From: an uncultured Clostridia bacterium
GTDB lineage: Bacteria; Bacillota; Clostridia; Christensenellales; Borkfalkiaceae
Length of the DNA stretch: 64,000 nucleotides
Assembly: GCA_949286835.1 (NCBI GenBank)
Contig: CASEDP010000004.1
Location: 62,001 to 126,000 of the forward strand
Reading direction: 5' to 3'
The position numbers and the translations under genes are program-made. Positions 41,827 through 51,336 of this stretch are shown here, piece by piece (the first letter of the stretch is position 1; each line of letters opens with the position of its first letter). The notes below the pieces were generated by a model, which did no database searches, was not told the origin of the DNA, and saw nothing but the letters and a program-made list of their open reading frames with translations.

Positions 41827-43666
41827 AACAATAAACCATCCAGTCCGCAATGACGAGCAATGCGAGTATTATAAATATATAGAGTAAGTCGTCGTACTTT
41901 CCGTCGCGCTTGAGCGAGCTTGGCTCTCCGTTTATCGAGAACGAAACCTCGCTTCCCCTTACAAGCCTTTCCGCTTCGGGAAGGGAGCAATAGACTTTGA
42001 CGGTCTGCTGCGCGTTGTTTATCGTGGCGGTGACCGTATATTCGCCCACCTCGGTCATCTCGTATTCGGCTGAAGCCGAAGAGGTGTCGAGATATTCAAC
42101 CTTGCCGCTCGGACTTTCCATTCTTATGGCAGAGCACCCTGTGAGCACGTTGACGGTGAGATCGTCGCCGCAGTAGAACGTGCCGTCATCGACGAGCGCG
42201 GGGAAGGTATAATTTATGAGGTTGCGCATAAGTACGGTATAGTTGTACGACAGCACGAAGTCGGTGTTTTCCTGAAGGCTGAACGCCAGCACGACCTCGC
42301 GGTTGCCGCTCGAGGTGGAGCCCGCAAAGATGAGCGGGTCGCCGCCGAGCGAAACGAGGGTTGTGAACGTGTCGTAGAGCCCGCACTTGACGTACTTTGC
42401 GACGCTTATATCCTCGCTTGTGACCGTATCCTTGAGGAGGTTCTGCACCTTTGTGGAAGTTGAAGAGCTGAACACCATAGTGCGGGGAGCTTCAAGTTCT
42501 TCCTCTCCCCTCCTCGAAAAGCCCGTTCCCTCCAGACTTGCCGTGGGGTTGACGAACCATACGGCGCCGTCGGAAGGCAGCGTTGCGGGGGTGTAGCCGT
42601 CGAAGATATACAGCCCGTAGCCCGAACAGGTTGCGGGGTCATAGCCCGAGGGGGAAACAACGTCCCTCTGGAGATTGCCGAACGTTGCGAATATCGCATT
42701 GAGAAAGAAGGGCGTTTCGCTGACGATGAGCGTCTTGTACGACGCGGCGCTCTCCCTGTGGTAGACAGTAACCTCGTTGTCGAGGGCGAGCGCGTCGCTC
42801 TGCCTGATTGCCACCCTGAGGGATGAGAACGTGAAGTCGTTGCCCTCTATGTCTACGGTAAAGTCCGCCGCCGCGCTCTTTGCCGCCTCCACGCTTGTCG
42901 TGGCGACGGGCTGGGCTGCGCCGTCTGCATACACGTCGATATCCAGCGTTGCGTCGCTCTCGTAAGAGTAGACCTTGCCCGTCACCGACGTGCCCGCGGA
43001 GGTTATCTGGTATTCCACGGAGGAAATTGCATAGTTCTGTTCGCCCGAAGAGAGGTTTACCGTCTCCACATTGGTATGCGTTTCAAAGTCCTTGTCGCTG
43101 AGCAATACTATGTTCATCGAGGAATTGAGCGAGAAATAGTTCTGCGCAACCGTGAGGGCGTTGGTATAGTCGGAGGCGACCTGCGAAGGCTGCGTTTCGG
43201 AGAGCTTTTCGATTGCCGACTTCTTGTCGTCGATGTCCTTGAACACGACGTCCGTCGTCTCGCCCGTGGTGACGAGCGTGTAATAGCTGCCGTCTGCGGA
43301 ATTCAAAATTGCCTGCTCTATCCACTCCTTGCCCCTTTCAAAGCGGGTGGAGCCGTCGCTGACTATGTTCATACTGCCCGAACCGTCGAGAATGAAGCAA
43401 TAGTCGTTAGCCTTGCCCTTGAGGACAAAGACGGGATTGGCTATCGCCAGCGAGATGAACACCACGACGAGTATCTGAAGTATGAGACTTATTATGCCCG
43501 TTATGCGCGAGATAGGGTTTTTATGTTTTAAAAACCGCTCGCTGAGCGTCCAAAGATAGGTAGAAGCGATGACCTGTTCGGTATATTTCCTCTTGAGGAT
43601 ATATATGAGTATGAGTACGGGTATTGCAATGAGACCCAAAAGTCCCAGAGGATATAAAAAACTCAT
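41804..43666 (-). CDS. BatA-like membrane protein with a von Willebrand factor A domain
   Basis: A 620-residue protein with the BatA N-terminus (two helices, FLYPLGLLGLIAIPVLILIY and an IISLILQILVVVFISLAIANP helix), a vWA domain with MIDAS DGSGSMNIV (about 93-101), then beta-rich sequence, a region WFVNPTASLEG, and a C-terminal helix. It overlaps the DUF58 gene start/stop by 4 bases (ATGA), so translation is coupled. In MoxR systems such proteins are thought to be metal-dependent scaffolds whose assembly is driven by the AAA ATPase. Confidence 0.88.
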   Translation of the reverse strand: MSFLYPLGLLGLIAIPVLILIYILKRKYTEQVIASTYLWTLSERFLKHKNPISRITGIISLILQILVVVFISLAIANPVFVLKGKANDYCFILDGSGSMNIVSDGSTRFERGKEWIEQAILNSADGSYYTLVTTGETTDVVFKDIDDKKSAIEKLSETQPSQVASDYTNALTVAQNYFSLNSSMNIVLLSDKDFETHTNVETVNLSSGEQNYAISSVEYQITSAGTSVTGKVYSYESDATLDIDVYADGAAQPVATTSVEAAKSAAADFTVDIEGNDFTFSSLRVAIRQSDALALDNEVTVYHRESAASYKTLIVSETPFFLNAIFATFGNLQRDVVSPSGYDPATCSGYGLYIFDGYTPATLPSDGAVWFVNPTASLEGTGFSRRGEEELEAPRTMVFSSSTSTKVQNLLKDTVTSEDISVAKYVKCGLYDTFTTLVSLGGDPLIFAGSTSSGNREVVLAFSLQENTDFVLSYNYTVLMRNLINYTFPALVDDGTFYCGDDLTVNVLTGCSAIRMESPSGKVEYLDTSSASAEYEMTEVGEYTVTATINNAQQTVKVYCSLPEAERLVRGSEVSFSINGEPSSLKRDGKYDDLLYIFIILALLVIADWMVYCYEQYQLR

Positions 43667-44547
43667 TTGAGTACCCCCTCATTGACAAGCCTTTTAAAGA
43701 ATACCTCGCCGACGTTCTCTTCCGACTGCACGAGCATATAGTCGGCATTCCTCACGGCGCAGAAATTGCGTATTCTGCCCGTGGCGTATTCGACCGCCTG
43801 TCTGTATGCCTTTATTATATCCCTAGTTATGTTCTTGCGGTAGGTGCGGGAGAGCTCTTCGCTGTCGAAGAAGTGCATCTTGCCCCTCGCCTTGGGCGTC
43901 ATCTCCTCCCTGGAGAGCACCTGTATGCAGAGCACGTGTCTCTTCTTGGAGGCGAGGTGGTCAATTGCCCTTTCGTAGTCGTTGTCGGTGAGGAAGTCGG
44001 ATATGATTATGCTCATTCCGTCGCCATAGCCCACAGAGGAGGGCACGATTGCGTCGCTTATGTCGCTATCGCCCGAAAACTGTATGTCGTTGAGCTTGCC
44101 TATCGAGCTGACGTATGCGTCCTTGCCGAGCATTCCGACAATCACCTCTTCGAGGCAGTTGTCGCGTATGGCGTAGATGGACACCTTGTCCATTTCGCAT
44201 ACAGAAAGATAGGCGAGCGTGGCGGCGATTTTAAGCGCCTGCTCGTCCTTTCTGCCCTTTCCGAAGCCCATTGAGCGGCTTGCGTCGATATATATGCGGG
44301 TGTGCATCTGGCGTTCGTCGAGATAGAGCTTTGTATAGAGGTTTTCAAAACGGGCATAGACATTCCAATCTATCTTGGTGATGTCGTCGCCGGGGATATA
44401 CTCCCTGTAGTCCGCAAACTCGCAGGAAGAGCCATAGCTCTTGCTCTTGTGGTTGCCGCCGAACATTCCCGCAACGTTGTTCTTAACGAGCATCTGCAGC
44501 GTCTCTACCCTGCTGAGAAACTCGTCGTCAATAACCTTTTTTGCCAT
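43663..44547 (-). CDS. DUF58 domain protein (vWA-like, MoxR-associated)
   Basis: A 294-residue cytoplasmic protein. The DUF58 signature EFADYREYIPGDDITKIDW is at about residues 43-61, followed by the vWA-like DASRSM near 88. DUF58 genes almost always sit with MoxR ATPases and vWA membrane proteins, as here. It probably links the ATPase to its vWA partners. It starts 10 bases after the MoxR gene stop. Confidence 0.93.
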   Translation of the reverse strand: MAKKVIDDEFLSRVETLQMLVKNNVAGMFGGNHKSKSYGSSCEFADYREYIPGDDITKIDWNVYARFENLYTKLYLDERQMHTRIYIDASRSMGFGKGRKDEQALKIAATLAYLSVCEMDKVSIYAIRDNCLEEVIVGMLGKDAYVSSIGKLNDIQFSGDSDISDAIVPSSVGYGDGMSIIISDFLTDNDYERAIDHLASKKRHVLCIQVLSREEMTPKARGKMHFFDSEELSRTYRKNITRDIIKAYRQAVEYATGRIRNFCAVRNADYMLVQSEENVGEVFFKRLVNEGVLK

Positions 44548-44557
44548 TTCTTTTGAA

Positions 44558-45577
44558 TTACTTGCTGTGCTTCTTGTATTCGTTGAGGAGCAGCCCTATT
44601 ACGCCGTCCACATTGAGGTTGTCGTTTATCGCGGTATAGTTTACCTTTATCCTGTGCCTTAATACGGGATACGCGAGCGCGTTGATATCCTCATACGACA
44701 CGTTGTAGTTGCCGTTCATCAGCGCCCTTACCTTTGCCGCCGTGATGAGCGCCTGCGCCGCACGGGGCGATGCGCCGTACTTTATGTACTTTTTTGCCGT
44801 CTCCGACGTCTCCTTGAGTTCGGGGTGCGTGCCCGAAACGAGATTTACGGTGTACTTGAGCACGTCCTCCGCAACGGGGACGGTCTTTGCGAGTTCCCTC
44901 ATCTCCAGAACGGTGGGTCCGTCGATTACCGCCGTTGCCGTCTCATCCATAGTTATCTGCGTCATATTGACTATGTCGGCAAGTTCCGCGACGGAGGGGA
45001 ATTCGACTATGAGCTTGAACATAAACCTGTCCATCTGCGCTTCGGGCAGGGGATAAGTGCCGTCCTGCTCTATGGGGTTTTCGGTTGCCATTACGAAAAA
45101 GGGCTCCGAAAGGACATAGGTCTGCTTGGCTATAGTCACCTTATGCTCCTGCATAACCTCCAGCATCGCCGACTGCGTCTTGGGAGTTGCGCGGTTGATC
45201 TCGTCCGCAAGCACGAGGTTTGCGAATATCGGTCCCCTGTTGAACACCGTCTTCATCTTGCCGTCCGCGTCCTTTTCGATTACGTTTGTACCCGTGACGT
45301 CGGAGGGCATAAGGTCGGGCGTGAACTGTATTCTGGAGAAGGGCAGTTTGAGCGCCTTGCCCAGCGACCTTACAAGACGCGTCTTGCCGACGCCGGGGAC
45401 GCCCTCAAGCAGGACGTTTCCGCCCGCAACTATCGCAATGAGCACGTTTTCGATTATCTCTTTCTGACCTACGACGTCCTTTGCAAGCTCTTCCTTTACG
45501 GTTGCAACGGAGCGGCTGAAGGATTTGACCCTCTCCACGCTCTCATCGCTTACTTCCACTTTTTCGGTTCTTTTCAT
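44558..45577 (-). CDS. MoxR family AAA+ ATPase
   Basis: A 339-residue AAA+ ATPase with Walker A GVPGVGKTRLV, Walker B LVLADEINRA, the sensor-type ATENPIEQDGTYPLPEAQ stretch and the lid with SPRAAQALI. MoxR ATPases act as chaperones that insert metals or assemble vWA-containing complexes. It follows the membrane protein gene by about 127 bases and precedes DUF58, BatA-like and double-vWA genes, a classical MoxR cluster. Confidence 0.95.
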   Translation of the reverse strand: MKRTEKVEVSDESVERVKSFSRSVATVKEELAKDVVGQKEIIENVLIAIVAGGNVLLEGVPGVGKTRLVRSLGKALKLPFSRIQFTPDLMPSDVTGTNVIEKDADGKMKTVFNRGPIFANLVLADEINRATPKTQSAMLEVMQEHKVTIAKQTYVLSEPFFVMATENPIEQDGTYPLPEAQMDRFMFKLIVEFPSVAELADIVNMTQITMDETATAVIDGPTVLEMRELAKTVPVAEDVLKYTVNLVSGTHPELKETSETAKKYIKYGASPRAAQALITAAKVRALMNGNYNVSYEDINALAYPVLRHRIKVNYTAINDNLNVDGVIGLLLNEYKKHSK

Positions 45578-45704
45578 AATTTTCTCCGTTGATTTTTATA
45601 TGCGTTTATTTTTTATATTTTCCGATGCCGACAACGCCGACATTTTTTCCGTTTTGAAGTTTAGTTTTCCGACGCGTCAAGCGCAGCCCCGCGCAGTGCG
45701 GCGG

Positions 45705-47225
45705 TTACGCCTCTTCCTTTATTCCGCCGTAGAGCGCGTCGAAATACTTCCTTATGTACTTTGCCAGCTCTTCGGGGGTGTCGCCCGCATTTATGCGCTC
45801 CTGAATGGCGGCGTTGTATCTGTCGATGAGTTCGCCGTAGGGCACCTTTTCAAACGTATCGGGGTCGAGCACGAGGTCGTCGCTGCCATAGTTGATGTCG
45901 CCCTCGCCGAAGCCGCCGCTGTGCGACGGTCCGTCCTCTTCCTCCTCTCCGCCCACGTCGGGAATGACGGTTTCGTTGCTGCCGATTTCGTTGCGCGAAA
46001 GCCCGAATATCCTTGCAAGGCTGTTTCTCACGTAGTCGTCCATCATACAGTTATACGACTGCACGACGAGTTCGTCCGTTACGCCTTCCACCATATCGCT
46101 GACCACGCCGTCGACTTCAACGAGGAAGAGCTCGAAACTGAGCCCGTCCGCTCCGCCCGAAAGATTGGTAAAGCCGGATATGAAAGTTCTGTATGTATCA
46201 TACAATACCGACTGTCCTATGTCGGGCGCCTTGCCTTCGACGATGAGCTTTGAGTAGAGCGTCTGGGAGAAATTGCTGAGCACGGGGGTGACCTGCGAAA
46301 TCTGCGTCATTTCTTCGAACTGGGCGGTAAAGTCAAGCGACCAGGCGCACATCAGGTCATAGATTGCCTGCGGCGCCTCCTTGTACTTGACGTTTACGGC
46401 GTCCATACTCTGCAAATCGGTGCCGCCCGACTTATAGAAGGCAACGCCCTCCACCGTGGCGGTTGCAAGCGGCTTTAAAAGTTCATCCGCCGCTATTGCC
46501 GTATATACGGCGAGATAGTCGTTCTCTGCGGCGACAAGCCCGTCGATGAGCTTGACAGCAGAGATGACCGCGTCCTTCATCACGCTCTGCGTGGTCGTCC
46601 CTTTAAGCTTTTCGACAAGCCCGTTGAGCACCTCCAGCACAGGCGTCTTTAAAATATCGCCGAGCGCCGAACCTTCGACGTCGGCTATGAGGCTTAAAAG
46701 CGCCGTCCTTTGCGTGACCGTTATGTCGTAAGGGGGGTCGACCTCGCCCGGGTCGGAGTTCTTTGCCATAGGCGTGAGCACGCCGCCGAGAAACATTGCC
46801 GCAGCGAGCACGGGAATGAACGCGAATTTTAACAGTCCCTTGACGTTTATGCGCTTCTTTGCAACCGCGCCGAGCGCTTCGTCCGTCTGCTCCCTCTGCA
46901 AAAGAACCATCTTCGAGGGTTCCTCTACGGTCGAAAACTCGACCATCGTCTGCACCTTTTCGCCGAGCGCAAAGTCCCTGTCGAGCTTTTTAGCTATCTT
47001 CCTGTCGGAGGGCATTGCAATGAAGTATGCGCCCGTGCCGCACAGCGCGGCGACGCCCAGCCCTATTGCGAGGTATATCGCCCAGTGCAATTCCGTGCCG
47101 CCGAGCCTTAACGCCAGCAACACCGCACCGACGACGAGCAGCCCCAGGCATATGCCCGCCGCTGCGCCGACAATAATCGATATTATTCTGAACCTCTTTT
47201 TAAAGCGGGAAAAATTTTCCGTCAT
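45705..47225 (-). CDS. Membrane protein opening the MoxR-vWA operon
   Basis: The start at 47225 has GGAGG 10 bases upstream; an in-frame ATG at 47279 has none. The 506-residue protein has two helices near the N-terminus (about 17-40 and 50-70), a short cytoplasmic charged stretch, a third helix (about 130-150, LLKFAFIPVLAAAMFLGGVL), and a long region outside the membrane that is mostly helical, ending with an acidic Gly/Asp-rich segment EEEEDGPSHSGGFGEGD. A final helical stretch resembles the tail of MoxR-associated DUF4175-like proteins. Not a recognised family; conserved location suggests it is a partner of the vWA complex. Confidence 0.65.
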   Translation of the reverse strand: MTENFSRFKKRFRIISIIVGAAAGICLGLLVVGAVLLALRLGGTELHWAIYLAIGLGVAALCGTGAYFIAMPSDRKIAKKLDRDFALGEKVQTMVEFSTVEEPSKMVLLQREQTDEALGAVAKKRINVKGLLKFAFIPVLAAAMFLGGVLTPMAKNSDPGEVDPPYDITVTQRTALLSLIADVEGSALGDILKTPVLEVLNGLVEKLKGTTTQSVMKDAVISAVKLIDGLVAAENDYLAVYTAIAADELLKPLATATVEGVAFYKSGGTDLQSMDAVNVKYKEAPQAIYDLMCAWSLDFTAQFEEMTQISQVTPVLSNFSQTLYSKLIVEGKAPDIGQSVLYDTYRTFISGFTNLSGGADGLSFELFLVEVDGVVSDMVEGVTDELVVQSYNCMMDDYVRNSLARIFGLSRNEIGSNETVIPDVGGEEEEDGPSHSGGFGEGDINYGSDDLVLDPDTFEKVPYGELIDRYNAAIQERINAGDTPEELAKYIRKYFDALYGGIKEEA

Positions 47226-47319
47226 AAACCACGTCCTCCCTTGCAGGCAAAGCCCGTTTCGGCGTATAAATTTACGCATATAACTGCGTAATTACGTATA
47301 TATATCCATTATTTTATTC

Positions 47320-47348
47320 ATTTTATCATATCGGGCAGGAAAACGCAA
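47320..47348 (-). promoter_or_regulatory. Candidate promoter of the MoxR-vWA operon
   Basis: Minus-strand TTGCGT (47343-47348), 17-nt spacer, TAAAAT (47320-47325), about 95 bases before the first gene. Confidence 0.5.
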
Positions 47349-47503
47349 ACGTATATGCATTATTTATAAGAATATCAAGGTTAAGCATTTCTAATATTTT
47401 CACACAACGGCGCAAAATCCGCGCTTTTTTTGACCTGAATTTTTATAAAAACGACATTTTCGTGGCGCTGTCGGAGCGCGCTCCGCCGCAAGATGCCAAA
47501 AAG

Positions 47504-48136
47504 TTACAGGCCGACAAGCACGGGCGGAAGAGAACATACCTCCCCCGCGCAGCAGGCGACGGCGTATTCCCCCAGAAAAAAGCTGCTTGCCGTCGCGCCC
47601 GTCATTCGCCCGCAGACGACCATATGCCCTTCGGCGTCCGCCTGCGCCGACGAAAGGCGCGAAAGCCCTTCGCCCGTGTACTTCACATAGCTCTCCTTGA
47701 CCGTCCAAAGGCGGTAGAAATACTCCTCCGCCTGCCGTCCGCCGAGCGTGCGGAAGAGCGCGAGCTCCCCCGCCGTCATTATGCGTCCGGCAACGCGCTC
47801 GTCGAAGGGACGCATTTTCTGAATGTCGCAGCCCACCTCGCCGTCGGAGAGCGCGCACAGCGCATACCTGCCCGAGTGCGAGAGGCTGAAAAAGGGCAAT
47901 TCCGGGTCGGCAAAGCGTGGCTTGCCGCAGGCTTCCGTCCGCCATTCGCCCATACCGTACCCCCACTCCGCGAGGGCGAGACCGAGAAGGGCGTACGCCC
48001 CGAGAGAGGCGCGCCTTGCCGCCCCGCAGAGCGCGTCGACCTTGCCACGCCGAACGCCGTCCGCGAGGGAGTAATATTTATTGAACTTTTGCCCGTCCGC
48101 GAGTTCGTCGCAGTCGGCAATATACAGTTTTAACAT
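47504..48136 (-). CDS. 4'-phosphopantetheinyl transferase (Sfp type)
   Basis: A 210-residue enzyme that moves phosphopantetheine from CoA to a carrier-protein serine. It has the family motifs FSLSHSGRYALCALS, the magnesium site VGCDIQKMRPFD and WTVKESYVKYTGEGLS. Sfp-type enzymes serve fatty acid, polyketide or peptide carrier proteins; no such synthase is in the window, so it may activate the housekeeping acyl carrier protein. GGAGG lies 5 bases before the ATG. Monocistronic. Confidence 0.92.
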   Translation of the reverse strand: MLKLYIADCDELADGQKFNKYYSLADGVRRGKVDALCGAARRASLGAYALLGLALAEWGYGMGEWRTEACGKPRFADPELPFFSLSHSGRYALCALSDGEVGCDIQKMRPFDERVAGRIMTAGELALFRTLGGRQAEEYFYRLWTVKESYVKYTGEGLSRLSSAQADAEGHMVVCGRMTGATASSFFLGEYAVACCAGEVCSLPPVLVGL

Positions 48137-48577
48137 ACCGCCTCCCTAAAATTCCTCTCCCGTGTTCAATCCGCCCCGCCGACGAAAAACGCCCGCAAAG
48201 CCACCCCGAAATGCCGCCGCAGCTTTCCGCGCACCCCTGTCGCCGCCCCCGACGGAGAGCGCGTTGTCGGCGTCGGGCAGGCAGAGTTTTAGTACCGAAT
48301 GTACGCACACGTATAGCCGATTGCCATACGCATATGCCGAACCGACACACTACAGCAGGCGCAATCACGCGGCATACGCCGCCGTTTATGCCCCCTGCAA
48401 AAGACAGTTCCTCTTTATTATAATAAAGCAAGGCAAAAATGTCAATTGTCATTGCCCGCAAATACCCTTTTGAAACACGAACGGCAAAAAACGTCAATCG
48501 TGCCGAAAATTTACCCTATTGAATTATCGGGAAGGGTATGATATAATAAAAATAACAATCACCTGCACGGAGTTAAA
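48137..48577. other. Spacer with decayed repeats and the promoter of the next gene
   Basis: This 441-base gap between divergent genes holds fragments similar to the CATATATG repeat family (ATTGCCATACGCATATGCC at 48320-48338 and GGCATACGCCG with TTTATGCCCCC at 48371-48393). No coding frame is convincing. Confidence 0.45.
48519..48547 (+). promoter_or_regulatory. Promoter of the membrane/HAD-like fusion gene
   Basis: TTGAAT (48519-48524), 17-nt spacer, TATAAT (48542-48547). Confidence 0.8.
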
Positions 48578-50038
48578 ATGAAAATAGGCAAGAGAACGAT
48601 TAAGACCTTTATAGCGGTGCTGCTGGCAATGGGCATATACATAGTGCTTTACGCCCTCAACTTTGCCTGCGGCATAGAGCTGACGCCGAGGGAACTTTCG
48701 TCGGCGACGGAATACTGGTACGCGCCGACGAACTTCTATACCCCCTTCTTTGCGGGCATTGCGGCGGTATACGCTATGCAGCAGAACATAGCCTCCTCAC
48801 GCAAGCAGGCGAAGATACGCTCCGTCGGCTCGATAGTCGGCGGATATTACGGCTTTATCATAATCCAGCTCTTCGAGTGGATAGCCATAGACCTATGCAA
48901 GATGGAGAGCGGCAGCATACTCTATGACGCCATTCTCTACGCCATAGCGTCGGCGGGGATAATCTTCCTCATAGTGCTGACCGTAAAGCTTAAGGTGACG
49001 ACGGCTACATTCGTCGCCTGTCTGACATATCTTTCGGTGACGGTGAGCATAAGAAACGGCGGAATGTCGCCCTTTTTGTTTGCGACAAACCGCATACTGT
49101 CTACGCTGATAGGCGTTATGATTGCGCTGTTCGTGAATACCTTTCCCCACTACTTCACCAAGAACAGAAACATACTCTTCGTCTCCTCCCTCGACAACGC
49201 TATGCTCAACGCCAAGCACGAGCTTTCGCCCTTTATGGAGTATAAACTCAACGCGCTGACGGGCGAGAGGTGCAACTTTACCTTTATGACCACCCGCGCG
49301 ATGACCTCGCTGAAGAGCATATTCAAGAACGTGGAGCTCAAAAACCCCATAATCGTGATGACGGGCTGTGCCGTCTACGATCCCGTGGAACGCACCTACG
49401 GCGCGGTCGTTTCGATTGACAGCGAGCTGAGGAAAGAACCCGAGGCACTGTTTGAAAAGTACGGCGTAAACGTATTTTCCTACCTCATCATAGAGAACTT
49501 CCTGCACTGCTACTACGACAGCGTTGAAGGCGCAGGCGCGAACGCCTACTACGCAAAGCGCAGGCGCTCTTCGGCATACTCCTTTGTAAAGGCTAAGGTG
49601 CCGAAGGATCTGGACGTAGAGCAATATGTAATCATAGAGCGCGACGAGATCGTAAAGAGCATAATCGCCGACTTTGAAAAGCTTCCGACGGCAGGCGAGT
49701 TCAACGTCATATGCTATCCCTTCCAGGGTATGGAGGGCTATAGCTTTCTGAAGATAAACTACAAGTACGCGCTCAAGGAAAAGGCGCTTGAGACGCTGAA
49801 AATCGGCAAAGTCAACTTCATAGTATGCTTCGGTTCGGGGCGCACAGACGTGGAGGCAATGCGCCGCGCGGACTTTTCCTTCTGCCTTGAGAGCTCGCCC
49901 GACTATGTGAAAGAGGCGGCAGACTATGTGATACCCTCCGAAGAACCTGAGGAAATAGTAAAGGCGATTGCAAAGATTTTCCACAAAAAGAACTATAAAA
50001 AGTACCTGGACGGGCTGAAAACTCAGGCAAACGCATAG
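48578..50038 (+). CDS. Aromatic-acid-exporter-like membrane domain fused to a degenerate HAD domain
   Basis: A 486-residue protein. Residues 1 to about 195 hold about six helices with FFAGIAAVYAMQQNIASSRKQA and an IRSVGSIVGGYYGFII stretch, the pattern of the FUSC/DUF939 ArAE family. Residues about 198-486 follow the Cof-type HAD layout, but the nucleophile motif DxDGT reads SSLDNAML, so the first aspartate is serine, and the GDGxND motif reads GSGRTDVEAM, losing its acidic pair. Phosphatase activity is therefore unlikely; a ligand-binding or regulatory role is inferred. CGGAG precedes the ATG. Confidence 0.8.
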   Translation: MKIGKRTIKTFIAVLLAMGIYIVLYALNFACGIELTPRELSSATEYWYAPTNFYTPFFAGIAAVYAMQQNIASSRKQAKIRSVGSIVGGYYGFIIIQLFEWIAIDLCKMESGSILYDAILYAIASAGIIFLIVLTVKLKVTTATFVACLTYLSVTVSIRNGGMSPFLFATNRILSTLIGVMIALFVNTFPHYFTKNRNILFVSSLDNAMLNAKHELSPFMEYKLNALTGERCNFTFMTTRAMTSLKSIFKNVELKNPIIVMTGCAVYDPVERTYGAVVSIDSELRKEPEALFEKYGVNVFSYLIIENFLHCYYDSVEGAGANAYYAKRRRSSAYSFVKAKVPKDLDVEQYVIIERDEIVKSIIADFEKLPTAGEFNVICYPFQGMEGYSFLKINYKYALKEKALETLKIGKVNFIVCFGSGRTDVEAMRRADFSFCLESSPDYVKEAADYVIPSEEPEEIVKAIAKIFHKKNYKKYLDGLKTQANA

Positions 50039-50132
50039 CCCCGTTTTCTTTAAACGGCGGCATTGCCCGCATCCCGACGGACGCAGATGAGAAGACGTCC
50101 CCGTCGGCAAATATATACAATTGAATATGAAC

Positions 50133-50173
50133 GCGGCGGAGCCGCCCCTCCTGAAGAAGGGCGGCTCCGCCGC
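50133..50173. terminator. Bidirectional terminator hairpin
   Basis: A perfect 15-bp stem (50133-50147 with 50159-50173) between convergent genes. The plus strand continues ATATTTATG; the minus strand has no clear U-tract. Confidence 0.65.
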
Positions 50174-50217
50174 ATATTTATGTCTGAAAATCGCCGCACC
50201 GCAGGGGATGTCTGCCG

Positions 50218-51336
50218 TCAACAGCGCATAAACTGCATAATGTCGACGAGCACGGCAAAGCCGAGAATGAGCACCAGCCCGACGAAGTGTATCGCCGCCT
50301 CCACCTTGCGCGGCACGGGCTTTTTAAATATCCACTCTATGAGACAGAAGATGACCTTGCTGCCGTCCAGCGCGGGTATGGGCAAGAGATTGAATACGGC
50401 GAGGTTGACGCCTATATAGGCGGCGATTGTCAAAAAGCTCTGCGCGCCCTGCGCCGCCATCTCGCTTGTAAGTTTTATAGTGGTTATCGGTCCGCCGATT
50501 GTGTCCAACCCGAGGCTGCCCGTCAGAAGTTCGCCCAATACCCTGAAGATAGTGCCCGCCATTCTCCACGTATAGCCGAACGAAGCGCCCAGCGTCTCGC
50601 CGAAATTGAGGCGGCACTGCTCCGCGGACAGATCCCAATAGAGGTTGCCGTCCTCGGCGGCGTATGTCCCCGCGCCCAGCGCCCGCCAGATCCTGCTCGT
50701 ATCCGAATAGTTTTCGAAATCGCAGTCGGCGCGCATCTCGACAGAACGCTCTACGGTGTTCCCGTCGGCGTCTATTACGGTAATCAGCGCAAAGTCGCCC
50801 TCGCTCTTGCCCTTTAAGGCGGTTATGAGGTCGGTGGAGAGGTATATCCGCCTGCCCTCCGCCGCAACTATCACGTCACCGTCCGCAAGGCTGTACTCTG
50901 CGGGCACGCCCTCGTCGGCGGCGACGGAGTTGACTTTATACGCCGTCAGCCCGAACGCCGACATACATATGTTGGCAAACACCAGCGCGGCGACATAGTT
51001 CATTGCCGCGCCCGCGACGAGCACGATTATCCTCTTCCACGGCGGCTGGTTGTTGAAGGCGGCGGGGTCGGAATTGTCCTCCTCTTCCCCCCTGAAAGCG
51101 CAATACCCGCCGAGCGGTATGGCGCGCAACGAAAAATATGTCCCCCTCCTCTTGCCCTTAATGCCGAAGAGTTTGGGTCCGAAACCTATTGCGAACTCGT
51201 CAATACTGAAGCCGAGCGCCCTGCCCGCGATGAAGTGCCCGAACTCGTGCACGGTTATCATCAGCAGCAGAATGATTAGCGCCAGCAACACCGACCATAC
51301 GGTATTCAATGCGCCGGAGGCGAGAAACAGTGTCAT
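50218..51336 (-). CDS. rseP: Site-2 intramembrane metalloprotease RseP
   Basis: A 372-residue M50 protease. HEFGH (about 30-34) is the zinc motif, a PDZ domain lies in the middle (about 120-215, with SLADGDVIVAAEGR), and LPIPALDGSK carries the third metal ligand. It cuts anti-sigma factors or leftover signal peptides in the membrane. Its ATG shares one base with the dxr stop, so translation is coupled; the dxr-rseP order is standard. Confidence 0.96.
   Translation of the reverse strand: MTLFLASGALNTVWSVLLALIILLLMITVHEFGHFIAGRALGFSIDEFAIGFGPKLFGIKGKRRGTYFSLRAIPLGGYCAFRGEEEDNSDPAAFNNQPPWKRIIVLVAGAAMNYVAALVFANICMSAFGLTAYKVNSVAADEGVPAEYSLADGDVIVAAEGRRIYLSTDLITALKGKSEGDFALITVIDADGNTVERSVEMRADCDFENYSDTSRIWRALGAGTYAAEDGNLYWDLSAEQCRLNFGETLGASFGYTWRMAGTIFRVLGELLTGSLGLDTIGGPITTIKLTSEMAAQGAQSFLTIAAYIGVNLAVFNLLPIPALDGSKVIFCLIEWIFKKPVPRKVEAAIHFVGLVLILGFAVLVDIMQFMRC

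Noticed and set aside
45705..47225. Assignment of the first MoxR-operon gene to a named DUF4175 protein
   Set aside because: The membrane layout is similar, but I cannot see a decisive motif, so it is left as an unnamed partner.
48078..48497. Minus-strand frame of 139 codons upstream of the phosphopantetheinyl transferase gene
   Set aside because: It crosses decayed repeats and has no recognisable sequence or ribosome site.
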